Assembly (NCBI GenBank): GCA_004835665.1
Contig: RBKR01000023.1
Span: 496,001-560,000, forward strand
Origin: Phoma sp. XZ068
Lineage: Eukaryota > Ascomycota > Dothideomycetes > Pleosporales > Didymellaceae
Length of the DNA stretch: 64,000 nt
Reading direction: 5' to 3'
Shown: positions 1 through 10,703 of the stretch, piece by piece
How positions within the stretch are numbered: the stretch's first letter is position 1
Layout of the letters: each line of letters starts with the position of its first letter
Made by a program: the position numbers and the translations under genes
Notes under the pieces: model-generated
What the model was told of the DNA's origin: nothing
The model's database searches: none
Seen by the model: the letters and a program-made list of their open reading frames with translations, nothing else

Positions 1-75
1 GCAGCGGACCAGGCCAGGCAGGCGGAGCAGCAGCAGGGTGAGGGCGAGGCCGCCCCTGCTGCTGAGGAGCAGTAG
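1..75 (+). CDS. 3' end of an unidentified protein-coding gene (partial)
   Basis: The first 75 bases read as one open frame ending in TAG at 73-75. It encodes 24 residues rich in Gln, Glu and Ala and ends in an acidic EEQ tail. The gene enters from the left edge, so only its C-terminus is visible and no domain can be recognised. Acidic Ala/Glu/Gln tails occur in many chaperone, ribosomal and proteasome-related proteins, so no function is proposed. A short non-coding coincidence cannot be excluded. Confidence 0.45.
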   Translation, partial: AADQARQAEQQQGEGEAAPAAEEQ

Positions 76-1334
76 ATTACAGCGTGATTGCAGGGCGCAT
101 GAGGTTACGAAAAGGCACTTAGCGGAAGCTTATGATGCATCTTCCTTTGCACATTCGGAACGGACTGGTCTGCTTTTGATTTTGATCGGGCGGTTAGGAG
201 TCGTAAAATATACTCTTCGATACACCCAAATACCAAACACCAAAACATGGCTCTGGCCCACCGATGTGGTTCGACTTCAACAGTGTTCAAGACTGGTACT
301 TCACGTGAGCTAACAAGCATAGGTTCCCTCTAGATTGGAGTCAAGGCAAATGGGCGTTACAACACCGAAGAACTTGCGTAGTGCACAACTTATCCCAACG
401 CGTAACATAGTCTATCGACCAGTCGCTTCAGAGTCTTCACTGTGCTTGTCACTCCCTCCGATCGAAAGGGGCATAGCAGACAGCCTTCACTCATTGGGAC
501 CAACTCGATTTATCAAAAGCAACATGTACACATTCCTCTTCTGTCGCTCATCCTCACGAGCATGATGTTGTCCTTTTTTCCGAATATACAAGGTACTTAC
601 TGCTTAAAGTTGAATCGCGTGACACTTAAATCTAGTTAAGACCGTCTTTTCCCTCGAGTCTGCACACGCCACAAACAGAACCGTTAGGCCCTCGAGGTGT
701 TTCCACATTATGCACGGAAAGTTGAAACATAGAGAGGGGCGTAAATGTTCTTCCTGGACGATCTAACCTAAAGCTTCACCTCAGCCCGAAGAGCTAGAGA
801 TCATACAACACTCGACCTTTTCGCCCTCCGGCAAGGCTCATGATCTACATGTAGCATCCTGCAGCTAATCTTCTCGAAGCCCGACACTGTACCTTGTGAT
901 CGCCAATATATCGTCAATGTAATGATGGTCCCGGCTCTTTAGCCTTCCGCCACCAGAAAGGGAAATCCTTCCTGACGAGTTCTACACAGACTCGGCAGTT
1001 CACCGTGTCGATATTAGTACGAGTTTCATTTTCTCCGGGATCAAGGGAATTCCTCCAATCTGTCGGATTCGGGAGGTTGTTACCCCACAGTATGCCGCTC
1101 GGCTATAGTAGCGGTATCCTAGCTCATTTGCTTGAAACTGTACGCCATGACCTCACAGGTCACGAAAGCGAGACCGACTGGAGGGATATTAATTGTGGTG
1201 TCGGGGACGGGCCGCACGGGGAGAGAGCGATTCAGAATGTTTGTAAACGTGTGTAAAGAGCGGCAGGGATAGAGCGGACTATAAAGTCGGGATGCCCGTA
1301 TCTGTAAAGCAGCACAGCTCAGACATAGCCCAGT
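76..1334. other. intergenic region upstream of the galactanase
   Basis: No convincing gene is seen. Open frames are short, overlap on both strands and lack protein-like composition. A TATA-like box (TATAAA, 1280-1285) lies about 50 bp before the galactanase start codon and is the only promoter element I can point to. Confidence 0.5.
1280..1285 (+). promoter_or_regulatory. TATA-like box of the GH53 gene
   Basis: TATAAA sits 50-55 bp upstream of the ATG at 1335. That spacing fits a short-leader, inducible secreted-enzyme gene. The call rests on motif and position only. Confidence 0.45.
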
Positions 1335-2456
1335 ATGCGTCTTCCTTCTATCCTTTCGCTCTTCTTCGCGACGACCACGCTTGCAGCTCTGCCCTATAAG
1401 GGCATTGACTGGTCGTCTCTCCTCGTCGAAGAGAAAGCTGGAAAGCAGTACAAGAACTCGGCAGGACAGGTCCAGCCACTCGAGACCATCCTCAAGAACA
1501 CCGGCGTCAACACTGTTCGCCAACGCATCTGGGTGAACCCCTCCGATGGCAACTACAACCTCGACTACAACATCAAGCTTGGCAAGCGCGCAAAGGCAGC
1601 CGGGTTGAAAATCTACCTCGACTTCCATTACAGCGACAACTGGGCGGACCCGGGGAAGCAAATCGTGCCTGCTGCATGGAAGTCGCTCAACCGTGAAGCA
1701 CTCATCAAGCAGGTGTACGACTACACCAAGAGCGTGCTCAACCGTTTCCAGTCCGAGGGAATCCCGCTCAGCATCGTGAGCATCGGCAATGAGATCACCC
1801 CCGGCCTTCTCTGGCCGATCGGCCAACTCAGCAACACGGATGGTCCAAAGAACGTCGCCGCTCTCCTGAAGAGCGCATCCAAGGCTGTTAAGGAATCTTC
1901 GCTCTCCTCCAAGCCCAAGATCATGATCCACCTCGACAACGGTTTCTACTGGGGCACCCAGGTACGTCCCCCATCACTTCCTCCTGACAAACTGCAAAGC
2001 TAACATCCACAGGAATGGTGGTACGACCTCGTTCTCGGTTCCGGCGGCGGCCTCTCCCTCTCTGACTTCGACATCCAAGGCGTAAGCTACTACCCCTTCT
2101 ACAACGCCGACGCAAACCTCGGCTCCATCGCCTACAGCCTCAACCAAATGGCCGCCAAATACAAGAAGGAAGTGCAGGTGGTCGAGACAAACTGGCCTTC
2201 CTCGTGCCCCAACCCTAAATACCCCTTCCCCGCGGATACAAAGTCCATTCCTATTTCGGCGGCGGGCCAGTACGTCTGGATGCAGGAGGTTGCTAAGCGC
2301 GTTGCTGCTGTGCCGGGGGGCAAGGGGACGGGTCTATTTTACTGGGAGCCGATGTGGATTGATAATGCGGGCTTGGGGAGTAGCTGCGATTGGAATCTTA
2401 TGGTGCAGACGAATGGGCAGGTTATGGAGGGTATGGGCGCGTTCAAGGTTATTTGA
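1335..2456 (+). CDS. secreted arabinogalactan endo-beta-1,4-galactanase (GH53)
   Basis: Family GH53 enzymes hydrolyse internal beta-1,4-galactosidic bonds in type I arabinogalactan of plant pectin, outside the cell. The gene has two exons, 1335-1961 and 2013-2456, with a 51-bp GT-AG intron (1962-2012) carrying a CTAAC-type branch site; the product is 356 aa. Residues 1-17 form a hydrophobic signal peptide ending at an Ala-Leu-Pro junction. The domain starts at YKGIDWSSLL. The expected acid/base Glu is E153 in GNEIT and the nucleophile is E267 in VVETNWP. After removing about 17 residues, E153 falls at about 136, as in characterised fungal galactanases. Length is normal for the family. It suggests a plant-degrading saprotroph or pathogen. 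Confidence 0.95.
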
Positions 2457-2764
2457 GGGTTGGGTGGTGTTGAAGTCTTCGTGTATATACTTTTATCCAA
2501 GCTTTTGCCTGTTAATATTTGTTGGTCTGGGGGTGAAGTGATGAAATGATGACCAAGTATTTGCCTACAAGTTTAGTGTTCATGAGGTTCTATTAGGACG
2601 GGAAAAAGAGTACGTTTTCCTTGTGCAGACTACAACCTACATCCTGCAAAATGATTTGGACAAGGCGCAAGATGTCTGCAGTATATGCATCTTCAGAGGC
2701 AAAAAAAATCAAGAAGTACGTGACATCCACTCAATACAAAGCTGCAAAAGAGAACACAACAGCG

Positions 2765-2771
2765 AAAAAAA
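2765..2771 (-). terminator. Pol III terminator of tRNA-Val
   Basis: A run of seven A on the plus strand reads as seven T on the minus strand, starting 5 bases after the tRNA discriminator base. This is the expected RNA polymerase III stop signal. Confidence 0.85.
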
Positions 2772-2776
2772 TCACT

Positions 2777-2859
2777 TGATTCGACCCAGACTTGAACTGG
2801 AGACCTTCAGTGAGCTAACGATGTTAGACTGACGTGATAACCAACTACACCATCGAACC
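2777..2859 (-). tRNA. tRNA-Val(AAC) with a 9-nt intron
   Basis: The minus strand folds into a full cloverleaf. The seven-pair acceptor stem starts GGTTCGA and is closed by TCGAATC (one G-U), with A73 as discriminator. The T-loop reads TTCAAGT. The anticodon stem TCAGT/ACTGA holds the loop CTAACAC with anticodon AAC. A 9-nt insertion (2813-2821) sits one base after the anticodon, the canonical nuclear tRNA intron position. The spliced length is 74 nt. A and B boxes are intact and a T7 terminator follows. Confidence 0.95.
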
Positions 2860-4144
2860 GTTGTTGTGATTTATGGAAGATCTGAGGGCTGTGCAGAATA
2901 TGATGCAACCCTCAAAAGTGGAAATAAGACAGATCAGCCCCTGGGACATGAAAAGTTACTCTCAACTCTTTCTATAGTTCCAAAAAGGTTTTATGCTTTG
3001 AGGAAGCCCTGCTGTTCTAGGATTTGAGGTCCTAGACCCACCTGTAGAAAATTTGCCGCTGGCCCTTGTGCGAATCGAGGAAAGCTCGGAAGTGGCCTTG
3101 TACTGTCTGGACTTGTCGCGTCTCGTTTGGGAGTACATCAATACTGGGACTTTGTACATTGAGCTGCAGGCTGTTTTCGGTATCGGGAGATTTTCAACAT
3201 GTTGCTGCACGTTCATACTCATGCTTCTTAACCGGTGGTCATCTTGCGCAACCGGTCCGTGCACGGTCGATCTCCAAGCTCATCCACGCGATCACTTCCT
3301 TCTCTTGACAGTGTCATCTCACGATCGACGAGCAAGCCGGGCTCATCAATATCTGTGCAGCCAGAGAAGACATGGCGAAGGAAGAAAAGGTGGAGTCCGC
3401 CACTGCGCCGTAATTGTTGACGCTCGGAGATACGTATCCATGCTCATGCGTTCAAGGTCACACGGGGCGACGGCCGTTAGCTGATGGCGTTTAGCGTTAT
3501 GTGCTTCCAGCCACAAGGATGTTGCAAGCGGAGGTGAGTGCGGAGTCGACTGCGGTCATACGATTGGCGCATGTTGCATGGGACATGGGTTCTCCTGAGG
3601 CGATAACACCGAGCATGACTTCAATGAACAGAATCAAGAGAGGAGGGAAGAAGCTGTCAGAAAGTGAAATGAAGTGCATCGAGGATGACAACAGATGATG
3701 ACAGACTCGTGGTTCACGCGATTGTATGACGGGTGTGGAGCTAACCCATACCATGACGCACAGGGTTGTTAGAGCTCGAGGCTGCTGGTCAGAGCTCTGC
3801 AACCGAACCGTGGGAACCATCATCTCTCAACCAATTCTTCGTGTATTGCTTCTGCCGTGTTTGGCCAATTGCTCCGACTTTTCTGTCAGCGCAACTTCTT
3901 CTTCGTTTGCAAAACCCTCGAAAAGTTCACATTGTGAATCTGGAAGTTGCGAAGCGCGATCGTGCCTCACAAGCTCCTGCAGGTGCCCAGTAGTTGCCGC
4001 TTCGCGTTCGGGACATTGATCGGCGCAAGCTTCACTACGTCGTTGCGGGGAAACCAACAGGAAAGGCGCATCTGACCAGGCTGCCCGAGACAGTCTCACT
4101 TCTTCCTTCGCTGCGCTGGAAATTGTTGCAGCTGCTGGTTCATT
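2860..4144. other. intergenic region between tRNA-Val and glycogenin
   Basis: Short overlapping ORFs occur on both strands (longest about 143 codons at 3053-3484), but none has domain-like sequence or a plausible splice structure. It presumably holds the tRNA 5' flank and the glycogenin promoter. I see no repeat or RNA gene here. Confidence 0.4.
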
Positions 4145-7087
4145 ATGGCGCAACCCTTAGAGGATGTGTATTGCACGGTAAGTTTCCAAGATGTAGCTGA
4201 GACACCCGAGCTGACCTGGTCCATAGCTCCTTATGAGCGACTCTTATTTACCCGGTACGTACAACGCGGAGCATCGGGGGCTTGGATGAATTTCAGAGCC
4301 TCGTCCATCTGCAGCTCGCCATATGGCACAGAATCTGCTGCTAATCGTGCGCGTTAGGTGCCGCTGTTCTCGCCCATTCACTACGCGATGCCGGCACGAC
4401 GAAGAAGCTGGCCGTGATGATCACGCTGGAGTCAGTATCGGCCGACACCATCACCCAGCTCAAGTCGCTGTACGACTATGTCATACCCGTCGAACGCATA
4501 CGCAACCAGAACATGGCAAACTTGTATCTTATGGGCCGTCCCGACCTGTCGTATGCCTTCACAAAGATCGCGCTGTGGAGGCAAACACAGTTTCGCAAGA
4601 TCGTATACCTCGACGCCGACGTGGTCGCGTTGCGAGCGCTGGACGAGCTGTTTGACATCGAAGCTTCCTTCGCAGCAGCTCCAGACATTGGCTGGCCAGA
4701 CGCATTCAACAGCGGTGTCATGGTTATCAAGCCAGACATGGGCGAATACTGGTCGCTTCAAACGATGGCTGCTACTGGCGACAGCTTCGACGGTGCAGAT
4801 CAAGGCCTGTTGAACCAGTACTACGAGCACCGCCCATGGCAACGCCTCAAGTTCACGTACAACTGCACCCCCAACGCTGAATACCAGTGGGAGCCAGCGT
4901 ATAGATACTACAAGCGGGACATTAGCGCCGTGCACTTCATTGGAAAAGACAAGCCGTGGTCCAAGAACCGCCCCGCTGGTCATGGCGTGTACGGCGAGCT
5001 ACTGGCCCGGTGGTGGGCAGTACACAACAGGCACTTGCATGACGAGCCGCAGGCAGGTCAACAAGGCTCCCAGGGTGCAGGTGAGGTCAATAGCAGCACG
5101 AATACTGCCTTGCAGCCCCAGACCGTCCCAGACATTACTGTTGACGAACCTGCCCCAACCGCCGAGCCCTCCATGACCGATCCCAGCGACATCGCTGAGG
5201 ATATTGATCAAGGTTTAGTTGATCCCACGCCCACCGTACAGCAACGCAAGTTCTCTGCTCCAGAAATGGAGTGGGATGCCACCAAATTCGAGCCCCCAGC
5301 GCAATCCAAACCTGAAGCCGCCAATTTCCCGCGCGAGACATACACTTTCAACGACAGCCGACAGCTGTTCCAGGCGCCACCAGCGTACCCAGAGCCGCCT
5401 CAAGACATGTGGTACAAGGTGCCAGAGACGAAACCCAAACCGTACGAGGCGCCCAAACCCATCTTCCCATGGGAGAGGGAAGCCACAAGACCCAAGCCTA
5501 CACGTGTTTTCGCGGAAGATCACCCACCACGGCCAACCCCTGCACCGGCACCTGCACCGATACCGGAAGTCTCAGAGTTCGAGGCTTCGCCAGCAGTTTC
5601 TGAATTCACAACTACGCATTATGAAAGCAATCAAGACCAGTGGACACGAGCAAAGCCCACAAGGGTTTGGAGGGATGAAGCTCCAGACTTCAAGCCGAGA
5701 ACGGCTGAGGAGTCGTGGCAAGCCTTTGCACAGAACAGTGCTAATGCGTGGGATAGTGTCCCTGGAATTGATACCTATGTACGGTCAATTATGGACTCGC
5801 AGGTAAAACGTGGCAAGGTTCAGGTGTTGCAGCAGGCGACTGGCACCGATGATATAGGCTCACCGACACTGTCCCGGAAGGACCGCCGCGAGAGTCTGAT
5901 CCTTACCGATTTCCCATCAGCTGTAGAGAGACCTAGTTTGCCGGTCACTCCAGCACCTCAACGGCGTCCAACATTTTGGGGCGAAGAAAGAGACGAGACG
6001 GGTGAACTGCCGGCAGCGGAAGGCGTGCCGGATCAAAACGAATGGGTATGTCCACAGTGCGGATTCTCCTCTCCCAATGCATCTGCTTTTAGTCGCCGCC
6101 GTGGCTCGTTCGCCTCGGTAAGCAAGCATGTCGATCGCCCCGCGTCCACTGTTGTATCTATCATCGATGCGCCTGATTCGGGCCACATTGAAAGAAAAGA
6201 GACAGTAGACTTAAGAGATGAGGCTCCGCTCGCAGAAGAACAAGAAGCAGCGCAAGATGCTCTTGAAGAAACAAAGGAAGAGGCACAAGGCCCAGCGGAA
6301 CCAAAGTCGAACCCTCGCGGCGGACTAAGCGCTACCGGCGTACCATTGGCTTCTTTGACCGACCCAAGCCTTTTTTCTGAGTCGACTCTAACTGTGTCTC
6401 AAGAATCCAGGAGCGAAGCTCGAGCAGCTGAGGAGATCCTCGTTGGTCGAGTTCGAACATCTTAAGAAGGATGAACATCCAGAACCGCCCTTGCGCGCGC
6501 TCCCAGAGCACTCAATTTTGGGCGATGAACACGGCGAAGAACTTGAAGTCGGTGGCATTGTCGTGGCCAAGAGTGACCGACCTGCAGCACGATTTTCAAC
6601 CCGACAGACGTCTACCGAACAATCCGCATCCAGTCAGCATACCGCGCAATCATCTTCGCGGAAAAAGGGGAGAGGCAACAGAATTGGTTTTACCATGGAC
6701 GACTTTGGAACCAGCTTCGAGAAGAGGGAGAAAGGGGATGACCCTCTGAGCTCCGGTCCAACGTTCTCGTACGAGGCAACCACTCCTGTCGAGGCCTTTC
6801 CCAAGGTTGAAGGCTTCGCTGAACGCGACTTTGGGGGTGATAGCACGAACGAGCAAGAGATACAGAACGCAAGCAGCTCAACATCAGAACACGCTTCTAA
6901 GGCCACACACCATTCCATGGGACCTGGCCATCAAGTCACCTCGGACGGACGCATCAAGGCTGGCGAACTGACCTTCAATTTTCCCGGGTTCAGTTCAGAA
7001 AGCACGTCTGAGCTAGTTTCTCCCATTGGCGATGCACTCAGCCCTACCTCGACTAGAGAAGCAAAGAGCGGCCAAGGCTCTTTCTAG
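4145..7087 (+). CDS. glycogenin, glycogen primer glucosyltransferase (GT8)
   Basis: Glycogenin glucosylates itself from UDP-glucose to prime glycogen synthesis in the cytosol. Exons are 4145-4177, 4227-4254 and 4358 onward; introns are 49 bp (4178-4226) and 103 bp (4255-4357). The N-terminal GT8 domain (about residues 5-250) shows the Mn/UDP-sugar motif DAD (D106-D108 in YLDADVV) and the family sequence VHFIGKDKPW. A Pro/Glu-rich tail follows, including AWDSVPGIDTYVRS, which fits the C-terminal region of fungal glycogenins. The GT8 reading frame stops at 6463-6465 (722 aa). A second frame, open from 6392 to 7087, continues with the same acidic Ser/Glu-rich style. A third intron of about 6340-6427 (GTACCA donor, CTAAC branch near 6388, CAG acceptor) would join them in phase into a 900-aa protein. 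That intron is inferred; the alternative is an end at 6465 or a frameshift. Confidence 0.85.
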
Positions 7088-7659
7088 AGTTTCTAAATCA
7101 TGGTTGCAGCGATGCTACGAGCGATGCGTTTGGGTTGGGCGGTCTATTTTTGTCGCATATATGTATAGTTATTTCGTCTTTCTTCTTGCATTTGCATCAG
7201 CATTGCATAGCGATCCGTCTCTTCAGATCACCCTTTGTCAATTTTTGGCTTCAATTTCCTTTTCGAAACGTATGCATAGTCTTAGCAGTTGAACGATAAT
7301 ACGTAATGATCGTCTCCAACTTCCGGTATATCGGCTCATGGATTGACTTGAAGCCGGTCACATCCCCAAGCGAGACGAACAGATGTTCTGGGTCCCATCA
7401 AAATACAGACTTCGAGTGTACAGGGTCTGCCCTAGTGTCGTCTGCACCAAAGAAGCTCTTTTTACCTAAGAAGTGGGACCTGGTTGCACCGGCCGAGGCA
7501 CACAGTCCCTCGAGCATCCACGATGCAGAATCAAGCTCGTCCAAGCATGCCATCAAAGGCTTGTTGAGTGCAAATTTAACATCACCGCGGACCCGTATTC
7601 GACAGGACTGGAAGCTTGGACCAGTCGACACAATTGGTGGTGTCCAACGTCGACGCGTG
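7088..7659. other. intergenic region between glycogenin and DUG1
   Basis: The 5' part is AT-richer and fits a glycogenin 3' UTR. From 7306 the frame that runs into the DUG1 gene is open, but its upstream translation is not protein-like before about 7660. No other element is seen. Confidence 0.4.
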
Positions 7660-7917
7660 ATGCTCCCTCCGCTATCCGCCTCAGCAATGTCACGCTTGGT
7701 GGGGCAGGTACGGGCACCCCTCACCTTTCAGCCTGCGCGCGCCTTCTCACCTTCCCGTTTAACTCCACCGACAATAAGCGCGCACCGTATTGGCCGAAGC
7801 TTCTTCTCTTCGATAGCAGCACGAAGATTCTCTCCTGCTCTTCAGCGTTTTGACAGATACACTCCAGAACGCATACCTAACGCCGACTGGCCCTATCTAT
7901 ACTTCAAATACGACAAG

Positions 7918-9402
7918 ATGGCGAACCTTGACTCGTACTTCCAGCAGGTGGACTCCCTGCAGGACAAGTTCATCGACAGGCTGAGGGAAGCTGTTGCTAT
8001 CCCCAGTATCAGCTCGGAGGACCAGAGGAGACCAGATGTGGTCAAGGTACGGCTGGCACAAACCATTTCTGGAAGAGCATGGAACTGATACGCACAACAG
8101 ATGGGCCACTGGCTGGCGGACCAGATCAAGGCGCTTGGTGGTGAAGTCGAGCTCCGTGAGCTTGGAAAGCAGCCTGGACGTGAGCACCTCGACCTCCCAC
8201 CCTGCCTTCTCGGACGCTACGGAAACGACCCCAAGAAGGTCAACGTTCTCGTATACGGCCACTACGACGTTCAGCCCGCACAGAAGTCTGACGGCTGGGC
8301 CACCGACCCGTTCACACTGAGCATCGACGACAAGGGCCGCATGTACGGACGTGGCAGCACAGATGACAAGGGCCCCGTGCTGGGCTGGTTGAACGCAATT
8401 GAGGCACACCAGAAGGCCGGCGTTGAACTGCCGGTTAACCTCCTCATGTGCTTCGAGGGCATGGAGGAGAACGGTTCAGAGGGTTTGGACGACACCATCC
8501 GCGCCGAGGCAAAGAAGTTCTTCAAGGACACAGACGTCGTTTGCATTTCGGACAACTACTGGCTGGGCACAGAGAAGCCTTGTCTCACATACGGTGTCCG
8601 TGGATGCAACTACTACTCGATTGAGATTGCAGGCCCGGGCGCCGACTTGCACTCTGGTGTGTACGGCGGTGTCTCTCACGAGCCTATGACCGATCTGGTC
8701 CGCATCATGAACTCGTTCGTCGACCCTGACGGCAAGATCCTGATCAAGGGCATTGACGACCTTGTTGCTCCTATGACCCAGCAGGAAGAGGCTCTCTACC
8801 CTCCCATCGCATTCACCATGGACGACTTGAAGGAGTCGCTCGGCGGTGAGGTCTCGATCCACGGCACCAAGGAGGAGGCTCTCAAGGCTAAGATGAGGTA
8901 CCCATCCTTGTCTCTGCACGGTATTGAGGGCGCCTTCTACAGCGAGGGAGCTAAGACTGTCATCCCCGCGAAGGTCATTGGAAAGTTCTCCATCCGCACT
9001 GTGCCCAACATGGAGATCGACCCTGTCACCAAGCTCGTCGAGAAGCACGTCAACGACGAATTTGCCAAGCTCAAGTCGAAGAACAGGATGAAGTTCAACG
9101 TTGTCCACTGTGGCAAGTGGTGGGTCGAGGATTTCAACCACCCCAACTACACAGCTGCTGCCAAGGCAGTCGAGAGGGTCTTCGGTGTCAAGCCTGACAT
9201 GACCCGTGAGGGTGGCAGTATCCCCGTCACTCTGACATTCCAGGAGGAGCTTGGCAAGAACGTGCTGCTGCTGCCGATGGGCAGCTCGACAGACGCTGCG
9301 CACTCGATCAACGAGAAGCTGGACAAGAAGAACTACATTGAGGGCACAAAGTTGCTTGGAGCATACCTGCACTACGTTGGTGCCGAGCTCAAGCGCGAGT
9401 AG
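7918..9402 (+). CDS. DUG1: DUG1-like Cys-Gly metallodipeptidase (M20 family)
   Basis: M20 dipeptidases of the Dug1/CNDP2 type cleave Cys-Gly and other dipeptides and act in glutathione turnover. Exons are 7918-8046 and 8101-9402 around a 54-bp intron; from the ATG at 7918 the product is 476 aa, close to yeast Dug1. Metal and catalytic residues are visible: H97 in GHYDVQ, bridging D131 in GSTDDKG, general base E165 and ligand E166 in EGMEENGSEG, D194 in ISDNYW, and the late His in DAAHSINEK. The start at 7918 matches the cytosolic family N-terminus (MANLDSYFQQVD). The frame is open upstream with in-frame ATGs at 7660 and 7687, which would add 77-86 residues resembling a mitochondrial presequence. 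Confidence 0.95.
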
Positions 9403-9651
9403 ACAGATTGCGGCACTATGAGTGAAGACTATAGCCAGAAAGTAGTAAATATACCCAATCAAAGAGAATTGCATCCAAATCCTGTCGTTGCCGTGCATAT
9501 GAAGTGTTGGTGTTGTCGCGTGCATATGTACAAACATCTCGGGCCGGAAAAACTCGTCGGGCCAAAAGTTAACTCGCTCCCGGACAGCACCCCTTCACCG
9601 CAGGCCATCATCAGCCGTCGTCGACGCCCGCCTCACGCGTCCAATTGCACA

Positions 9652-10311
9652 ATGTCGGCCAGCAAATCCGTCCTCCGCACATGCCTCTCCACACGGCAGC
9701 CCTCCCTCCTGCCTAGGGTGCAGTGCCGCCACGAGTCCACCGCCCGCCGACACAAGAAGCTGCTCGCCCTCCCCGAAGCACCATCCTACACGCCATCGCG
9801 CTCGGAACCGTCATTGATCTTCAATCCGCCTTCGTCTGCACCGAGCGTCTACCACACACCGCTCAAGTTCCTGCCCAAGGACGACAAGCGGAGACAACTC
9901 TACAGCGCCGCCCTCTCCTACTCCAACACGACTGCACTGCGCCGCCAGTCCTCCCCCGTCGCAGCACCCGGCACACCGCTATCCACGGGCTCGCATCTCC
10001 CGCCACGCCCGAGCGCAAGCCTCCCCGCGCCGGTGCGCACACCCTACGAGAAAAAGTACCACCTCGACGACGCGCAGATCGAAGAGATTCGGAAACTCAG
10101 GCTGGGCGATCCAGAGAAGTGGACGCGTGTCAAGCTCGCGGAGAAGTTTGGTTGCTCCCAGTTCTTCGTCGGAATGGTGGTTAAGGTGCCGGAGAAGGCA
10201 GCGCGGATTAGTGCGGAGCATGCGCAGGCGAGGGAGAAGTGGGGGAAGAGGAGGAGAGAGGCGCGTGAGGAGAGGGAGAGGAGGAAGGTGCTTTGGGGGA
10301 GGGACTTGTAA
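9652..10311 (+). CDS. MRPL20: mitochondrial large-subunit ribosomal protein MRPL20 (mL58)
   Basis: This is a single-exon gene of 219 aa. The N-terminus is Arg/Ser/Thr-rich without acidic residues (MSASKSVLRTCLSTRQPSLL) and looks like a mitochondrial presequence. The C-terminal third has the fungal L20/mL58 pattern: YHLDDAQIEEIRKLR, DPEKWTRVKLAEKFGCSQFFV, then a very basic helix with KRRREAREERERR. It would be a fungal-type component of the mitoribosomal large subunit in the matrix. The ATG at 9652 is chosen because the presequence begins there. The gene ends 392 bp from the convergent RecA-like gene. Confidence 0.85.
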   Translation: MSASKSVLRTCLSTRQPSLLPRVQCRHESTARRHKKLLALPEAPSYTPSRSEPSLIFNPPSSAPSVYHTPLKFLPKDDKRRQLYSAALSYSNTTALRRQSSPVAAPGTPLSTGSHLPPRPSASLPAPVRTPYEKKYHLDDAQIEEIRKLRLGDPEKWTRVKLAEKFGCSQFFVGMVVKVPEKAARISAEHAQAREKWGKRRREAREERERRKVLWGRDL

Positions 10312-10703
10312 ATGTCCTACCTTTTAGAACAAAGGGTTCATATATAAGGAAAGGAAGATCTCGATGATGGTAGACGGACACGACAGAGGTGTGGTGGGAG
10401 AGCACGTGCGTTATCAATATGCTCGAGATGAGGGATGGACGAGCGATGATGTGTATAAAAAATGTTCTTGCATGGTTGTAAGATAGCACGGCTAGAAGGC
10501 AGGGCATTCGGCCGGCATATGCATATTCAGGAGCTTTCAGGCGGGCTGTACTTTTTGTAACATAGTGTTGTCAAATGGCAAGATTCAAACGTTCAACTTG
10601 GTTTTGTATGTGATTAGGTATCGTCCGCTGCATATGTGATGATGTGATGTGAGATGCCGTCCTTCTCCTTCGTGAAGAGCACTGTCATCAGTGCAGTACA
10701 TCA
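10312..10703. other. convergent intergenic region
   Basis: This 392-bp stretch separates the 3' ends of MRPL20 (+) and the RecA-like gene (-). It presumably holds both 3' UTRs. No RNA gene or repeat is seen. Confidence 0.45.

Noticed and set aside
3053..3823. ORFs on both strands between tRNA-Val and glycogenin
   Set aside because: They are short and mutually overlapping, with no motif or plausible exon structure.
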